From positions 1,488,001-1,552,000 of the forward strand of contig NC_039519.1 of assembly GCF_003672135.1 (NCBI RefSeq): DNA of 64,000 bases, read 5' to 3'. The notes beneath the pieces are model-generated. The model had not been told where the DNA came from and searched no databases. It saw nothing but the letters and a program-made list of their open reading frames with translations. Position numbers and translations under genes: made by a program. Origin of the DNA: Ooceraea biroi. Taxonomy: Eukaryota > Arthropoda > Insecta > Hymenoptera > Formicidae. Each line of letters begins with the position of its first letter. The first letter of the stretch is position 1. Positions 1 through 9,765 of this stretch are shown here, piece by piece.

Positions 1-609
1 AATGGATTGGGAACGGTATGGATACGGCTCCCGATGAGAGCAGCGTGGAGCGTCTCTAGGAAAAAATCTGTGAGGATAGGATGGAACGTGGTTGGAGTAA
101 CAATGCTTGAAAAAAGGCGTGTGCAATGTTATAAATGTTTGGAATATGGTCATGTACAAAGTAAATGTGTTACTAACGTTGTGCGCAGTGATAAATGTTA
201 TAAATGTGGAAAAACAGGGCATATTGCAAGAGTGTGTGATAGTGAGAGCCGATGTATGTTATGTGGGGATAAAGAGATAGATGATAAGCATAGGATGGGA
301 GATAGAAATTGTGGAAGCAAAGTGGTGAAGGAGAAACGCGATAAGAAAGGATCGGAAATTGTGGGTGAAGTGATGGAGACGGATAGTGGTGACAGAGTGG
401 ACAGTGGAGAGATGGAAACACAGCCTCCGGCTCCTATGGATCAGGAGAGAGAAGGAGAGGAGGACGAGGACAAAAGCGTGGAAAAATCCTTCGAAGAAGT
501 GGTGTCTCAGCAGGTGGAAGCGTATCATAAGGCTATGATTGACTACCAGACGCCGAAACCGCAACGAATTAGAATGAGCCATGACAAGGAGAAACCGGAT
601 GACGGGTGA
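1..609 (+). pseudogene. R1-clade retrotransposon ORF1 (gag) C-terminal fragment
   Basis: The frame is open from the window edge to the stop at 607-609, so the 5' end is cut by the window. It encodes the C-terminal part of a non-LTR retrotransposon gag-like ORF1, which binds element RNA. Three CCHC zinc knuckles are visible: CYKCLEYGHVQSKC, CYKCGKTGHIARVC and a longer CMLCGDKEIDDKHRMGDRNC. The segment before them (GTVWIRLP, then IRIGW-like VRIGW) matches the layout just upstream of the knuckles in elements A and B of this window. The tail is acidic and Lys-rich. No ORF2 follows; the next 400 bases are noncoding and CA-rich, so this is a truncated relic or the gag of a deleted copy. It is divergent from element A and is not a duplicate of it. 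Confidence 0.8.
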
Positions 610-732
610 GTCTACTATCTAAATAGTGGTAATAATAATAGATTATAGGATATAGGCGGATTGTCATGTGATAAGGAAAGATGGCATGGAGAATAGAGTG
701 GAAAGTCCACGTGGCAGGTTACAGTCAGGCTC

Positions 733-885
733 TACATACGCACGCGCGCACACACACACACACACATACAGATACATGCGCAGGCACACACACAGTCACA
801 CATACTTACCCTTCCTAGGCATACACACCAACACACTCATTCAATAGATGCGCATACACATTCACACACACACACACATAAGCCT
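733..885. repeat. CA/CACG-rich microsatellite tract
   Basis: Imperfect (CA)n runs are broken by CATA, CACG and GCGC units. They lie in the 400-base noncoding stretch between the gag fragment and element A. A TACTTACCCTT motif inside it (about 802-812) recurs in the 3' region of element A near 6369, so this stretch may be 3'UTR of a related element. Confidence 0.8.
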
Positions 886-1017
886 GCCCACGAGGACATT
901 GAGAACGGGGAGCTACTTTGAGTAGGTTAACAGGGAAATGACATCATAGATACACCCGATAGGAAACGTAGAGGGTGGGGGTCCCTTGATGACAACAACC
1001 CCCAAAAATTTCTGAAT

Positions 1018-3118
1018 ATGATGAAAGGCACGAAAAAGGATAATTCGACTTCATCTATTCGGAAAGATGAGGACCGGTCCGGGAGGGGTGATGGCTGCCT
1101 GGCTCCCCCCCGATCGTTAACTGGCGACGGGCAGACCACAGATTGCTCCGCGGGGTCTGTGGCAGTAAAAGCGACTGCGAGGATCATTGGAGAAGGGGAA
1201 GGGATCTCTGTCTCTGGTGACTATGCGACTGGACTGATTAAGGACACGATTTCGGATAAAACTTCAAGGAGCAGTAAAAAGGATAAAGAGGAGGGAGAAA
1301 AAACAATGGAACGAAACGAGGGAACACCGTTGGTTACAGAGGAAGAGATGGACTATGAGATGGAAAGAGGGAAAAAGAGAAAGAATATGAGCTTTATGGA
1401 CGACGAGGGATCGGACACGTCCTCAGTTACAACAGCTAGCACGAAGGATGGACAACTTTATCTGGGAGGAACGGCGGTGAGCATCGGATCTCAGATGATG
1501 GAATGGATAGACGATATGGAAGAGATGCGGGGAAAATCAAAAAATTTACAGGGCAAAGTTAGCGGTAAAATGAAGCGCTTACTTAGTAAAATGAGGGATG
1601 GTATTAAAATACTTACCAAGAAATGCGTTGAAGCACAAGGGGGAACCATCGATGAGAGCAGAGAGACTGAGATTGGAGAACTCCGGGCGGATATGGTGAA
1701 CCTAGAACAGAAAAATAAAGAGTTAGAAAGGACGATGGGTAGAATGAAGGAAGTAAATAAGAAATTAGTAGAGGAAAACACAAAGATGGACAAAGAATTG
1801 AAGGTCAAAAGGAACTGGGCCCCAACGAAGGAAACGGGGAAGTTAGGAAGGGATAAGGTGACGGAAAGAGAGAAGACGGATGCGCAGAGAATGCCGCCCC
1901 CTCCGATTAAAGAGAAAGAGAAAGAAAAACCGGTGATAAGGAGTTCGGTAAGACCACAGAAACCGGTAAGATTGGAAGATCTTAGACAAGTAAAAGAGAG
2001 AGAGATCTCGGAGCAAATAGCGAGGTTGGTGGAACAAAGACAGGAACTAAGGACGAGGAGAGAGGAAGAGACGAACGCAATGGGAGAGACACCGCTCCCA
2101 CAAAGAAAGAGAAGAGAAGGGGTTAGATTTCGAGATAGGCAAGGTACGACGACGGAAGGAGAGTCGACGGATGGAGGGATGGAGGAGCATTTCCCGCCAC
2201 TACGTGATCCGCATGAGTGGACAGTGGTGGAAAACAAATATAGAAGAAATAGGAGAATAAGGGGTGATGAGAGGATGGAGGCGCGTGGTAATTGGACACC
2301 GAGTAGAGGAGAGACGGGGAACAACGAGAAGAAGGCCACCGAAGACTGAAGCAGTATGGATGACGGGAATCAAGGAAGGTATCACAGGAGCGGACATCTT
2401 AAAGAGAGCCAAAAAGGGAATCTCATTAGAGGACCTTGGGATTGAGGAGTTGAGGACCAGACGTACGATGACAGGGGCAACGCTTATAGAAATAGCGGGA
2501 GAAGGAAATGAGAGAAAAGCGGATGCATTGGCTGCGAGATTAAGAGGAATATTTGCGGAGACAGAGGTGCAGGTGAGGAGACCAGTCAAAAAGGCAGAAA
2601 TAAGAATCGTGGGTCTCGATGAAGACACTACGGAGGAAGAGGTGCAGTTGGCAGTAGCGAAGGCCGGAAGAGGAGACAGTAAGGACATTCGGACAGGAAA
2701 GATCGCGAGAACGAGGATGGGAACGGCGATAGTATGGGTTCTGTGCCCTTTGAAAGTGGCAATGGAGGCTACGAAAAGCGGAAAGATTAAGATAGGTTGG
2801 ACAAACGCGAGAATAGAAATGTTACAGGCGCGACCGATACGATGTTTTCGCTGCATGGAAAGTGGACACGTTAGGGACAAATGTACCAATGAAATAGATA
2901 GAACAGGTATGTGTTTTAAGTGTGGAGTTACAGGGCACAAAGCAGCGAACTGCGCAAACAGACCGCACTGCCCGATTTGTGAGAAAAGGGGACAAGACGC
3001 GAATCATAGAATGGGCAGTGTGATCTGCCTACAGAACAAGGAGAACGGAAGAAGCACGGGGAAAACTATACGGAGGGTAGGAAAAACGGACGGCGAATAT
3101 GATAGTGTTACAAACTAA
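1018..3118 (+). pseudogene. Element A ORF1 (gag-like), one frameshift
   Basis: Gag-like nucleic-acid-binding protein of an R1-clade element. The first frame runs 1018-2349 (443 residues): a low-complexity charged N-terminus, then a Lys/Glu-rich predicted coiled coil at about residues 165-260. The second frame runs to 3118 and carries the conserved block before the knuckles (GATLIEIAGE, RRPVKKAEIRIVGLDE), followed by CFRCMESGHVRDKC, CFKCGVTGHKAANC and CPICEKRGQDANHRMG. The two frames overlap at 2264-2349, so one indel in a purine-rich tract near 2300-2345 breaks the gene. The start ATG at 1018 is followed directly by a second ATG. The end overlaps the ORF2 start by 20 bases. Confidence 0.8.
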
Positions 3119-6100
3119 CATTAATCACAGTAAAGCGGCTCAAGACTTGCTAATAAAGACAATACAAGAGACCAACGCGGATTTGGTCGCGGTAGCGGAA
3201 CCCTATAATGTAGATATTTATAATTGTTTCGCGGACGAAGAGAAACGAGCCGCGATTATTTATAACACGAATTCTACGAATGTGAGACTAATTGAAAAGT
3301 GTAAAGGTTTTGTTATCGTTGAGTGGCAAAATGTGATTGTAATTAGCGTGTATATAACTCCAAACTGTAATATAGCTCGATATGAAGAAGTCTTAGATAA
3401 TTTGTATTATAGTTCAATTGTATATAGGAATCGATTGTTATTAATTGTAGGGGATTTTAACGCGAAGTCTAATTTATGGGGGGCCTCGTATACAGACACG
3501 AAAGGACAATTACTGGAGGAATGGGCGGCAAGTATGAATTTACAGATTTTGAACGAAGGAAACGTACCCACCTTCGAGCGCGAGAGAGAAGCATCTATTA
3601 TTGATCTAACATGGTGTTCAGTAAATACGGTAACGCGAGTATCTGGTTGGAGGGTAGCGGAAGAACTTGAAACGCTATCGGACCATAAGATAATTGAGTT
3701 TGAAGTGAACCTAGGAGAGGATAGAGGTAAAAGAATTAGTACTAATAAATCAAAATACTTACCACGATGGCAATATAAGAAACTGGACCCAGAGCTGATG
3801 GAAGAGAGCATCCTGCGGAATACCTGGAAGAAAAAAGAACAATTTAGAGACGTGAATCAAGGTAGTGAAGAAACTGGAAAGATACTTACCACGGTGAATG
3901 ATGACTCCATGAAGAGGGTGAAGACGGGAAGCCAGCGACGTCCGGTGTATTGGTGGAACCCAGCGGTGGACCTGCAAAGAAAAAGATGCGTTAGTGCAAG
4001 GAGAAAATTTTTAAGAGCGAAGAAGAAGAAGGAAAGAATGGATGAAGGAGAATATACGGCGGTCTTAAGGAAATATCGAGAGGAGAGAAATGGTTACTGC
4101 GAAAAGAAATAACGATAGCGAAGAAAAAGGCATGGCAGGAGTTACTAGAGACACTGGAGAAGGATCCGTGGGGGAAGCCATATTTAATAGTTTTGAATAA
4201 AATAAAAGGTAGCCGAAATGTATGCGAGACGATGGAATTAGATAAATTAAATCGAGTTTTAGAAGTTTTATTTCCGCGAGACGCGAATCAAAATGTTAAT
4301 TTATTACGCCGTGTCGTCAATGTGAATGTCAATGTTAATGTTAATGTTGATGCTAATTTATTACATAGTGACGTCCATAATTTATTACCTAGTGCTGTTG
4401 AAAATAATTTATTGTCACAAAGAGATACCGAACCAGAGGAAGAAGAAACGCGAATGATCAGCGAGGAGGAATTAGCAGTAATAATTAAACAAATGATGGC
4501 CAAAGGACGACCGGCGCCTGGGCCAGACGGAATAACAAACGTTACGATAGGGATGGTGGCGAAAACGGCCCCAGAACTATTACTAAATATGTTAAATACG
4601 TGTCTGAGAGAACGGGAGATCCCAGAAAAATGGAAAATAGCTAGACTAGTATTAATAAAGAAAGAAGGGAAGCCTGAGGGAGAACCGTCGTCGTATAGGC
4701 CATTATGTTTGTTAAATGAAATTGTGAAGCTTATGGAACGGGTCATTTTACATAGAATAGATGTATATATTGAAGAAAAGGGACCTAATATGTCTAAAAA
4801 TCAATATGGATTCATTAAAGGGCGATCTACAATTGACGCGATAAATGAAGTTAAAAAGAGAGTACAAAGAGAAACAGAAGAAGGAAGATATTGTATAACG
4901 TGTAGCCTCAATATAAAAAATGCATTCAACTCGATTCCATGGGGAGAAATAAACGATATGATGTTAAACAGAGGATTTCCGAGATACCTAATAGAGTTAA
5001 TTAAAAGTTATCTAAGCAACAGAAAACTAATATGGATAAACGAATACGGAGAGCTACAACATTACCGAATGGAAAGAGGGGTACCACAGGGCTCTATACT
5101 TGGTCCTAGACTGTGGGATCTCGTATACGAGGCGATAACGGAAATGTGTATGATCGAGGGAGCGTTTCTAAGTGGATATGCGGATGACACGTTAGTTGTA
5201 ACAAGTGGTGACAACTTGGAGGAAGCGAAGTTTAACATGGAATTAGTAATAAATAACGTAGTAAGGAGAATACGAAAGATAGGACTCGAAATAGCGGCAC
5301 AAAAATCGGAAGCGGTAGCTTTCCCTCCGAGGGGTCACAAGAAATGGAACAAGCGTGTATATATTACGGTAGATAGGACAAGAATCATGTGTAACAACGT
5401 AGGGATTAAGTATCTAGGGATAACAATTGACCCGCGCTGGTCGTTTGACGCGTATTTTAAACTAGTGATAAATAAAGCGAATATAACTGCATCGAAACTA
5501 ACGGCGTTAATGAAAAACTTGCGAGGACCAAGTGACAAAAAGCGAAAACTGTATGCGAATACGATCTACGCGGTTTTATTGTACGGGGCACCAATCTGGG
5601 CAGAGGAATTAAAAGCGAATAAGAAGGCGAAAATAATAATTCGGAAACTACAAAGAAAGCTAACGCTGAGAATTATCAGTGCATTCAGGACGGTGTCATA
5701 TGAAGCAGCCGAGATACTGGCAGGTTTACCCCCGGTGGATTTGGTAGCGGAAAAATTAAAGAATATCTACAATAGGAAGCAAGCAATCAAAAGAGATGGA
5801 AATGTAGTAACAAATAGGGCAGTTAACGCGATTAAGAAACAAGAAGAACAGGGTCTAGTGCAAAATTGGAAAGAACGGCTAGAAAGTGAAGGACTGCCAG
5901 GGAAGAATATACGCGAGGCGATAGTACCGAGACTTGAAGATTGGTTAAACAGGGGACACGGAAACTTATCTTTTCATTTGACGCAATTACTAACGGGACA
6001 CGGCTCCTTTGGAGAATACCGACAAAAAATAGGGAAAACGAGAAACGCGAAATGTTATCATTGTATATCACCGAGGGATTCAGCACAGCACACGCTGGAA

Positions 6101-6301
6101 ATCTGTGTTGCATGGGAAGAGGAGAGAAGGATATTAAGAAGGACGATAGAAGGACCGATGACTCTAGAAAATTTAATAGAGGAAATGTTGAAGACAAAGG
6201 AAAAGTGGAAAGCGGTGCAAACGTTTGCGACGGGGGTGCTGAGGAGAAAGGAGGAGGAGGAGAGAAGAGAGAGGGAGTTGCGCCATCGGGATAATGGATA
6301 A
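3099..6301 (+). pseudogene. Element A ORF2: endonuclease-reverse transcriptase, frameshifted
   Basis: The protein nicks target DNA and primes reverse transcription on it. The endonuclease frame (3099-4112) shows QTNINHS, AEPYNV, GDFNAKSNLW and TLSDHK, the expected catalytic signatures. The RT frame continues in a second phase; homology starts just before 4112 (KKAWQELLETLEKDPWG) and runs to 6301, so one indel near 4080-4090 separates them. RT blocks are GPDGI, YRPLCLLNEI, QYGFIKGRSTIDAI, GVPQGSILGP, GYADD and KYLGITID. Motif A reads SLNIKNAFNS: the catalytic Asp is Asn (codon AAT at 4910-4912). A CCHC-type motif (CYHC..AQHTLEIC) lies near the C-terminus. An Asn-Val repeat is encoded near 4315-4350. 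The copy is judged inactive. Confidence 0.85.
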
Positions 6302-6600
6302 CGAAGGCGAAATCGTAGTGGAAACTACCAAAGAGGGAGAGTAGCGAAGGATGGAGAAATTGTCTTTGTACTTACCCTTTTGTTTCGGATAATTACCTGT
6401 TCCTTGTGTGTGTACTTACCTTATCCTGGTCCGGCAATTTCCTGAAATAGAAACAAAGAATTAGTCCTAATCCTACAATAACGTAAATTATAATAGTTAC
6501 TTACCTATATGTGTATATACTTACCTGTGGTCGTTAATACTTACCTTGTCCTTTCTTTGATCCTTGTTCCTGTCCCGGTCCTGTCCCTTCTTCGTCCTTG
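6302..6600 (+). other. Element A 3' region with clustered ACTTACC motifs
   Basis: Noncoding stretch between the ORF2 stop and the GC-rich leader of B1. It holds ACTTACC at 6370, 6414, 6499, 6519 and 6539, the last three exactly 20 bases apart. On the minus strand each reads GGTAAGT, the consensus 5' splice donor. No poly(A) tail or poly(A) signal marks an element end, so the A/B boundary is approximate. Confidence 0.5.
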
Positions 6601-7245
6601 CGGAATCTGTCCTTCGTCCATTCTTGAGGAGGGGGCTCCGGAGTTGAGTATGCAGTCGTGCCTGGAGTCCTCGCTGATTGATTGGTTGGGGATAGAGACC
6701 GACGCGGTGAGGGTTGTTTTTGGGGATTGCTCCCCTCCCCTCAGGGGGGAAACCTTCGGCAAGCCCGGTTGAGCTCGCTGGGGGTCATACAGCCTCTACG
6801 ATGGGAGGTCACAGTGGGATATTGGCTGACCGCATTCTGCTGTGGTGGGGAAAAAAAAAAAAGCCCTACGCGGGGCCGCTGGGAGTAGCCGTCAGTGCTC
6901 TCTCAGTAAAACGCGGACTGAGGGGAAGGGGGCCCCCGGGGGGCGCTTTGAGCGTCTTCGGGCCTCTAACCCTTAGGCAGGTCAGTGACGGTGGTTTACC
7001 AGGGTATGCTCTGGCTGGAAGAACGACTTTGGCCCGCATTCGTCCCAGATGCGAGTCCCTGGACACCCCCAAAGGGTTCACCGGTAACCCCACCCTCTTT
7101 CGGCTCTCGGTGGGACTAGGGTTGGCCACCCGAAAACCGCCTCTCGGCTGTCCCACACTTCATTAGGGAAAATTTACCGGGGGAAGGTTCCCCACTGCGG
7201 TGGGGACGCCATGATGGCCGAACCCGAGGGATTCAAAACTGCAAC
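6600..7245 (+). promoter_or_regulatory. Element B1 5'UTR / internal promoter region
   Basis: GC-rich leader before the ORF1 ATG. It has several small inverted repeats (for example CCCCTCCCCTCAGGGGGG near 6732) and an A12 run near 6850. A 78-base block at 7091-7168 recurs identically at 14016-14093, but the sequence upstream of that block differs completely between the two places. No promoter motif can be assigned with certainty. Confidence 0.5.
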
Positions 7246-9729
7246 ATGAATAACGCATTTTCTTTGTGGAAATCGGGGGGGAAGACGGGCGCGGAGGCGC
7301 CGGACGGCGTGGACGAGGAGGCGTGGGAGTCGCCTCGGGAGGTGGTGCTGGTGTCGGACGTGGAGGAGAGGATCTCGCTGAGGGCCATCTTGGACCCGGC
7401 GGTCGCCTCCTCCTCCGCGGCCGACGGCAGCCGCGGGGGCACGCGACGGCCGCGGACCCGCCAAACGGCGAGGAGGGGAGGGTCGAGCGCGCGATCCGGC
7501 AGTCGGGCCGGTCGGGCCAGCCGGGACAGTTCCCGGGAATTGGTTGCCTCGACGATGTGCGACGTGGCGTCCCTTCCGGGGGACGTCGACACCGACGCGT
7601 CGGCGAGCGAGACGGGAAGGAAGCACAAGCGCGGGAGGCCCCCTACCACCGGGGAGTACGTCGGCCTGGCGGAGGCCAAGCGCGCCGCCAGGGAGGAGGA
7701 GCGGCTGAAGAGGGAGTGGGAGCGGGAGAAGGAAGTCCTCGCCTCCATTCCCTCGCCAGCCGACAAGAGGGAGCGCGACTCCTGGGAAGTCCAGGTGGAG
7801 CGCTTTCGGGAGTGCCCGTCGCCCGACATCACGGCTCGGGTGATGGAGCACCTCGAAACCGTGGTGAAGGTCGCCAAGAACTCGGGCCACCTTCAGGGCC
7901 CCTATGTCAGGGCCCTGAAGGAGGCCGCGGCGGGCATCAGGGCGGCGCTCACCGTCACTGCTGAGAGGAGGGGCGCCGCAGCCCCTTCTCTCAGCAAGGA
8001 GAACGCCGCCCTGAGGGGGGAGGTGGAGTCCCTCAAGTCGCAGGTGCGCGAACTGAGGGACACCATCTCCCTCATGGGACGAGCGACCGCGGGGACGTTA
8101 AGGGATGGCGAAGCGGGGGACGGGGAGGAGAGCCAGCGGGTGGCTACCTCCCCCGTCCTGCACGTCAGTGGGCGGAGGCTGGTGTCCCCGCCGAGGAGCC
8201 CGGCAACGGTGGAGACGGGACTCCGGACCGAGACCACCCCGCAGAAGGGGGGAGGTCCTCCCGCCGAAAGGGAGGACCCCCTGGTCGCCATGGAGGCCAG
8301 AATTATGGCCTCCATGGGGACCATGGTCTCGCGGATCGTCGCGGAGGCGGTGGCGCCCCTAATTAGGCGCGGCGCGAGAGAGGGAGCGGAGCCTCCCCGG
8401 CAGGATGGACCGGAGGAGACGAGCGTCGACACCGCGAGGAAGAAGAGGAAGAGGAACAGGAAGAAGGGTGGTGGTGGGGCGGGCGGAGTTCCGCCAGCCC
8501 TCAGCCCCCCTCCGGCAGAACGGCAGTCCGGGCAGGCGGTGGCCGGCCCGGTCGGCCAGGCTCCGGTCGGCGAGAAGGAGCAGCCGTGGTCGACGGTGGT
8601 GGGCAGGAGGGCCGCGAGGCCCACCGCCCAGCCACCGGCCCCCGCGGGTAAGGGCAAACCCGTGCCGGGCAAACCCGCCCCAGGTAGAGGGGCCAGCGGG
8701 GGGGGCAAACCCGCGACGGGCAAACCCTCCCCGCCCGGCGGTCGACCCGGCGCGAAGGGGCTGAAGCCCCCTAAGGCGCCCAAGACGGCGGCCGTCGTTA
8801 TCACGGCCGCCAACGGCGACTACAAGGGGGCCGTGGAGAAGGCGCAGAAGGGCGTGGACATCGACGCCCTGGGGATCGCCGCGCCGCGAGTGAGGAGGGC
8901 CCTGACGGGGGCCCTCATCTACGAGATCCCGGGGCCGGAGTCCGTCACCAAGGCGGACGAGCTGGCCTCCCGCTTGGTGAAGGTTTTTGAGGGGTCGGGT
9001 GTAAGGGTCACCCGACCCCTCAAGAAGGCGGAGTTGCGCGTCCGACGGCTGGACGACGCGGCCACGGAGGAGTCGGTGTCTCGGGCGGTCGCAGCCGCGG
9101 GAGGCTGCGACCCCCGAGACGTCGAAGTAGGACCGATCCAGAGGTCCCCAGACGGTCTGGGGACCTCTTGGATCAGGCTTCCTGCGCAGGCCGGCGGAAA
9201 AGTCGCCGACCTGGGCAGGATCAGGGTAGGCTGGGCCTGGGCACCAGTAAGTGTACTGGAGCCCAGGCCACTTATGTGTTACAGGTGTCTGGCTAAGGGG
9301 CACGTGCAAGCGACGTGCCCCAGTCGGGAGGACCGCCGAGACCTGTGCTACAGGTGTGGCGCGGCGGGTCATCGGGCGCGCGGATGCGCCGCTGACCCGA
9401 AGTGCCCTCTGTGCACGGGTCTCGGTAGGAGGGCGGACCACAGGCTGGGTAGCGCGGCCTGTGCTCCGCCCTCCAAGGGGGGAAAATGGGGTGCAAAGGG
9501 GGTCGGAGACGGCGGCCCAGGGAGGGGCGCGGCCGACGGAGGCCGCTCCTCGCCTGCGAAGGGTCGCCTCTCCGGCTCCCAGACAGGCGGCCCCGTCGGC
9601 GGGCGCGGCACCGGAGCCGGCGCCTGCCGATGGGGACAAAAGAGGGGCGGCTCCTCCGCGGAAGGAGGAGCCGAAGCCCCAACGGGTGACCCGCTCGATG
9701 GGGAGGAAGATGGCGGAGGCAGAGGGTGA
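7246..9729 (+). CDS. Element B1 ORF1, gag-like zinc-knuckle protein
   Basis: Intact 827-residue frame of an R1-clade gag-like protein that packages element RNA. The N-terminal third is acidic and Ala/Arg-rich, with a likely helical Glu/Lys/Arg stretch at about residues 145-180 and a second coiled-coil candidate at 245-275. The middle is a long Gly/Pro/Ala low-complexity linker (about 390-505). The conserved domain before the knuckles follows (GALIYEIPGP, RPLKKAELRVRRLDD), then CYRCLAKGHVQATC, CYRCGAAGHRARGC and CPLCTGLGRRADHRLG. The start ATG is the first in frame after the leader. ORF2 begins 36 bases downstream. Codon third positions are heavily G/C. Confidence 0.85.
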   Translation: MNNAFSLWKSGGKTGAEAPDGVDEEAWESPREVVLVSDVEERISLRAILDPAVASSSAADGSRGGTRRPRTRQTARRGGSSARSGSRAGRASRDSSRELVASTMCDVASLPGDVDTDASASETGRKHKRGRPPTTGEYVGLAEAKRAAREEERLKREWEREKEVLASIPSPADKRERDSWEVQVERFRECPSPDITARVMEHLETVVKVAKNSGHLQGPYVRALKEAAAGIRAALTVTAERRGAAAPSLSKENAALRGEVESLKSQVRELRDTISLMGRATAGTLRDGEAGDGEESQRVATSPVLHVSGRRLVSPPRSPATVETGLRTETTPQKGGGPPAEREDPLVAMEARIMASMGTMVSRIVAEAVAPLIRRGAREGAEPPRQDGPEETSVDTARKKRKRNRKKGGGGAGGVPPALSPPPAERQSGQAVAGPVGQAPVGEKEQPWSTVVGRRAARPTAQPPAPAGKGKPVPGKPAPGRGASGGGKPATGKPSPPGGRPGAKGLKPPKAPKTAAVVITAANGDYKGAVEKAQKGVDIDALGIAAPRVRRALTGALIYEIPGPESVTKADELASRLVKVFEGSGVRVTRPLKKAELRVRRLDDAATEESVSRAVAAAGGCDPRDVEVGPIQRSPDGLGTSWIRLPAQAGGKVADLGRIRVGWAWAPVSVLEPRPLMCYRCLAKGHVQATCPSREDRRDLCYRCGAAGHRARGCAADPKCPLCTGLGRRADHRLGSAACAPPSKGGKWGAKGVGDGGPGRGAADGGRSSPAKGRLSGSQTGGPVGGRGTGAGACRWGQKRGGSSAEGGAEAPTGDPLDGEEDGGGRG

Positions 9730-9765
9730 GAGGGGCCTGGAGGAGCCCGCCATGGACGTGGAGTA

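Larger units (their letters stand above)
900..6500 (+). mobile_element. Non-LTR retrotransposon A, R1 clade, near full length
   Basis: Two consecutive coding regions occur in R1-clade order: gag-like ORF1 with three zinc knuckles, then ORF2 with an apurinic-type endonuclease, reverse transcriptase and a C-terminal CCHC motif. The boundaries are estimated. The 5' leader begins between the CA repeat and the ORF1 start at 1018, and the 3'UTR ends before the GC-rich element B leader. I see no poly(A) tail and no target-site duplication. Base use is A-rich, quite unlike element B next to it. Confidence 0.8.

Noticed and set aside
7266..7964. Gly/Arg-rich alternative-phase frame at the start of B1 ORF1
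   Set aside because: It overlaps the supported ORF1 in another phase and contains no conserved segment.
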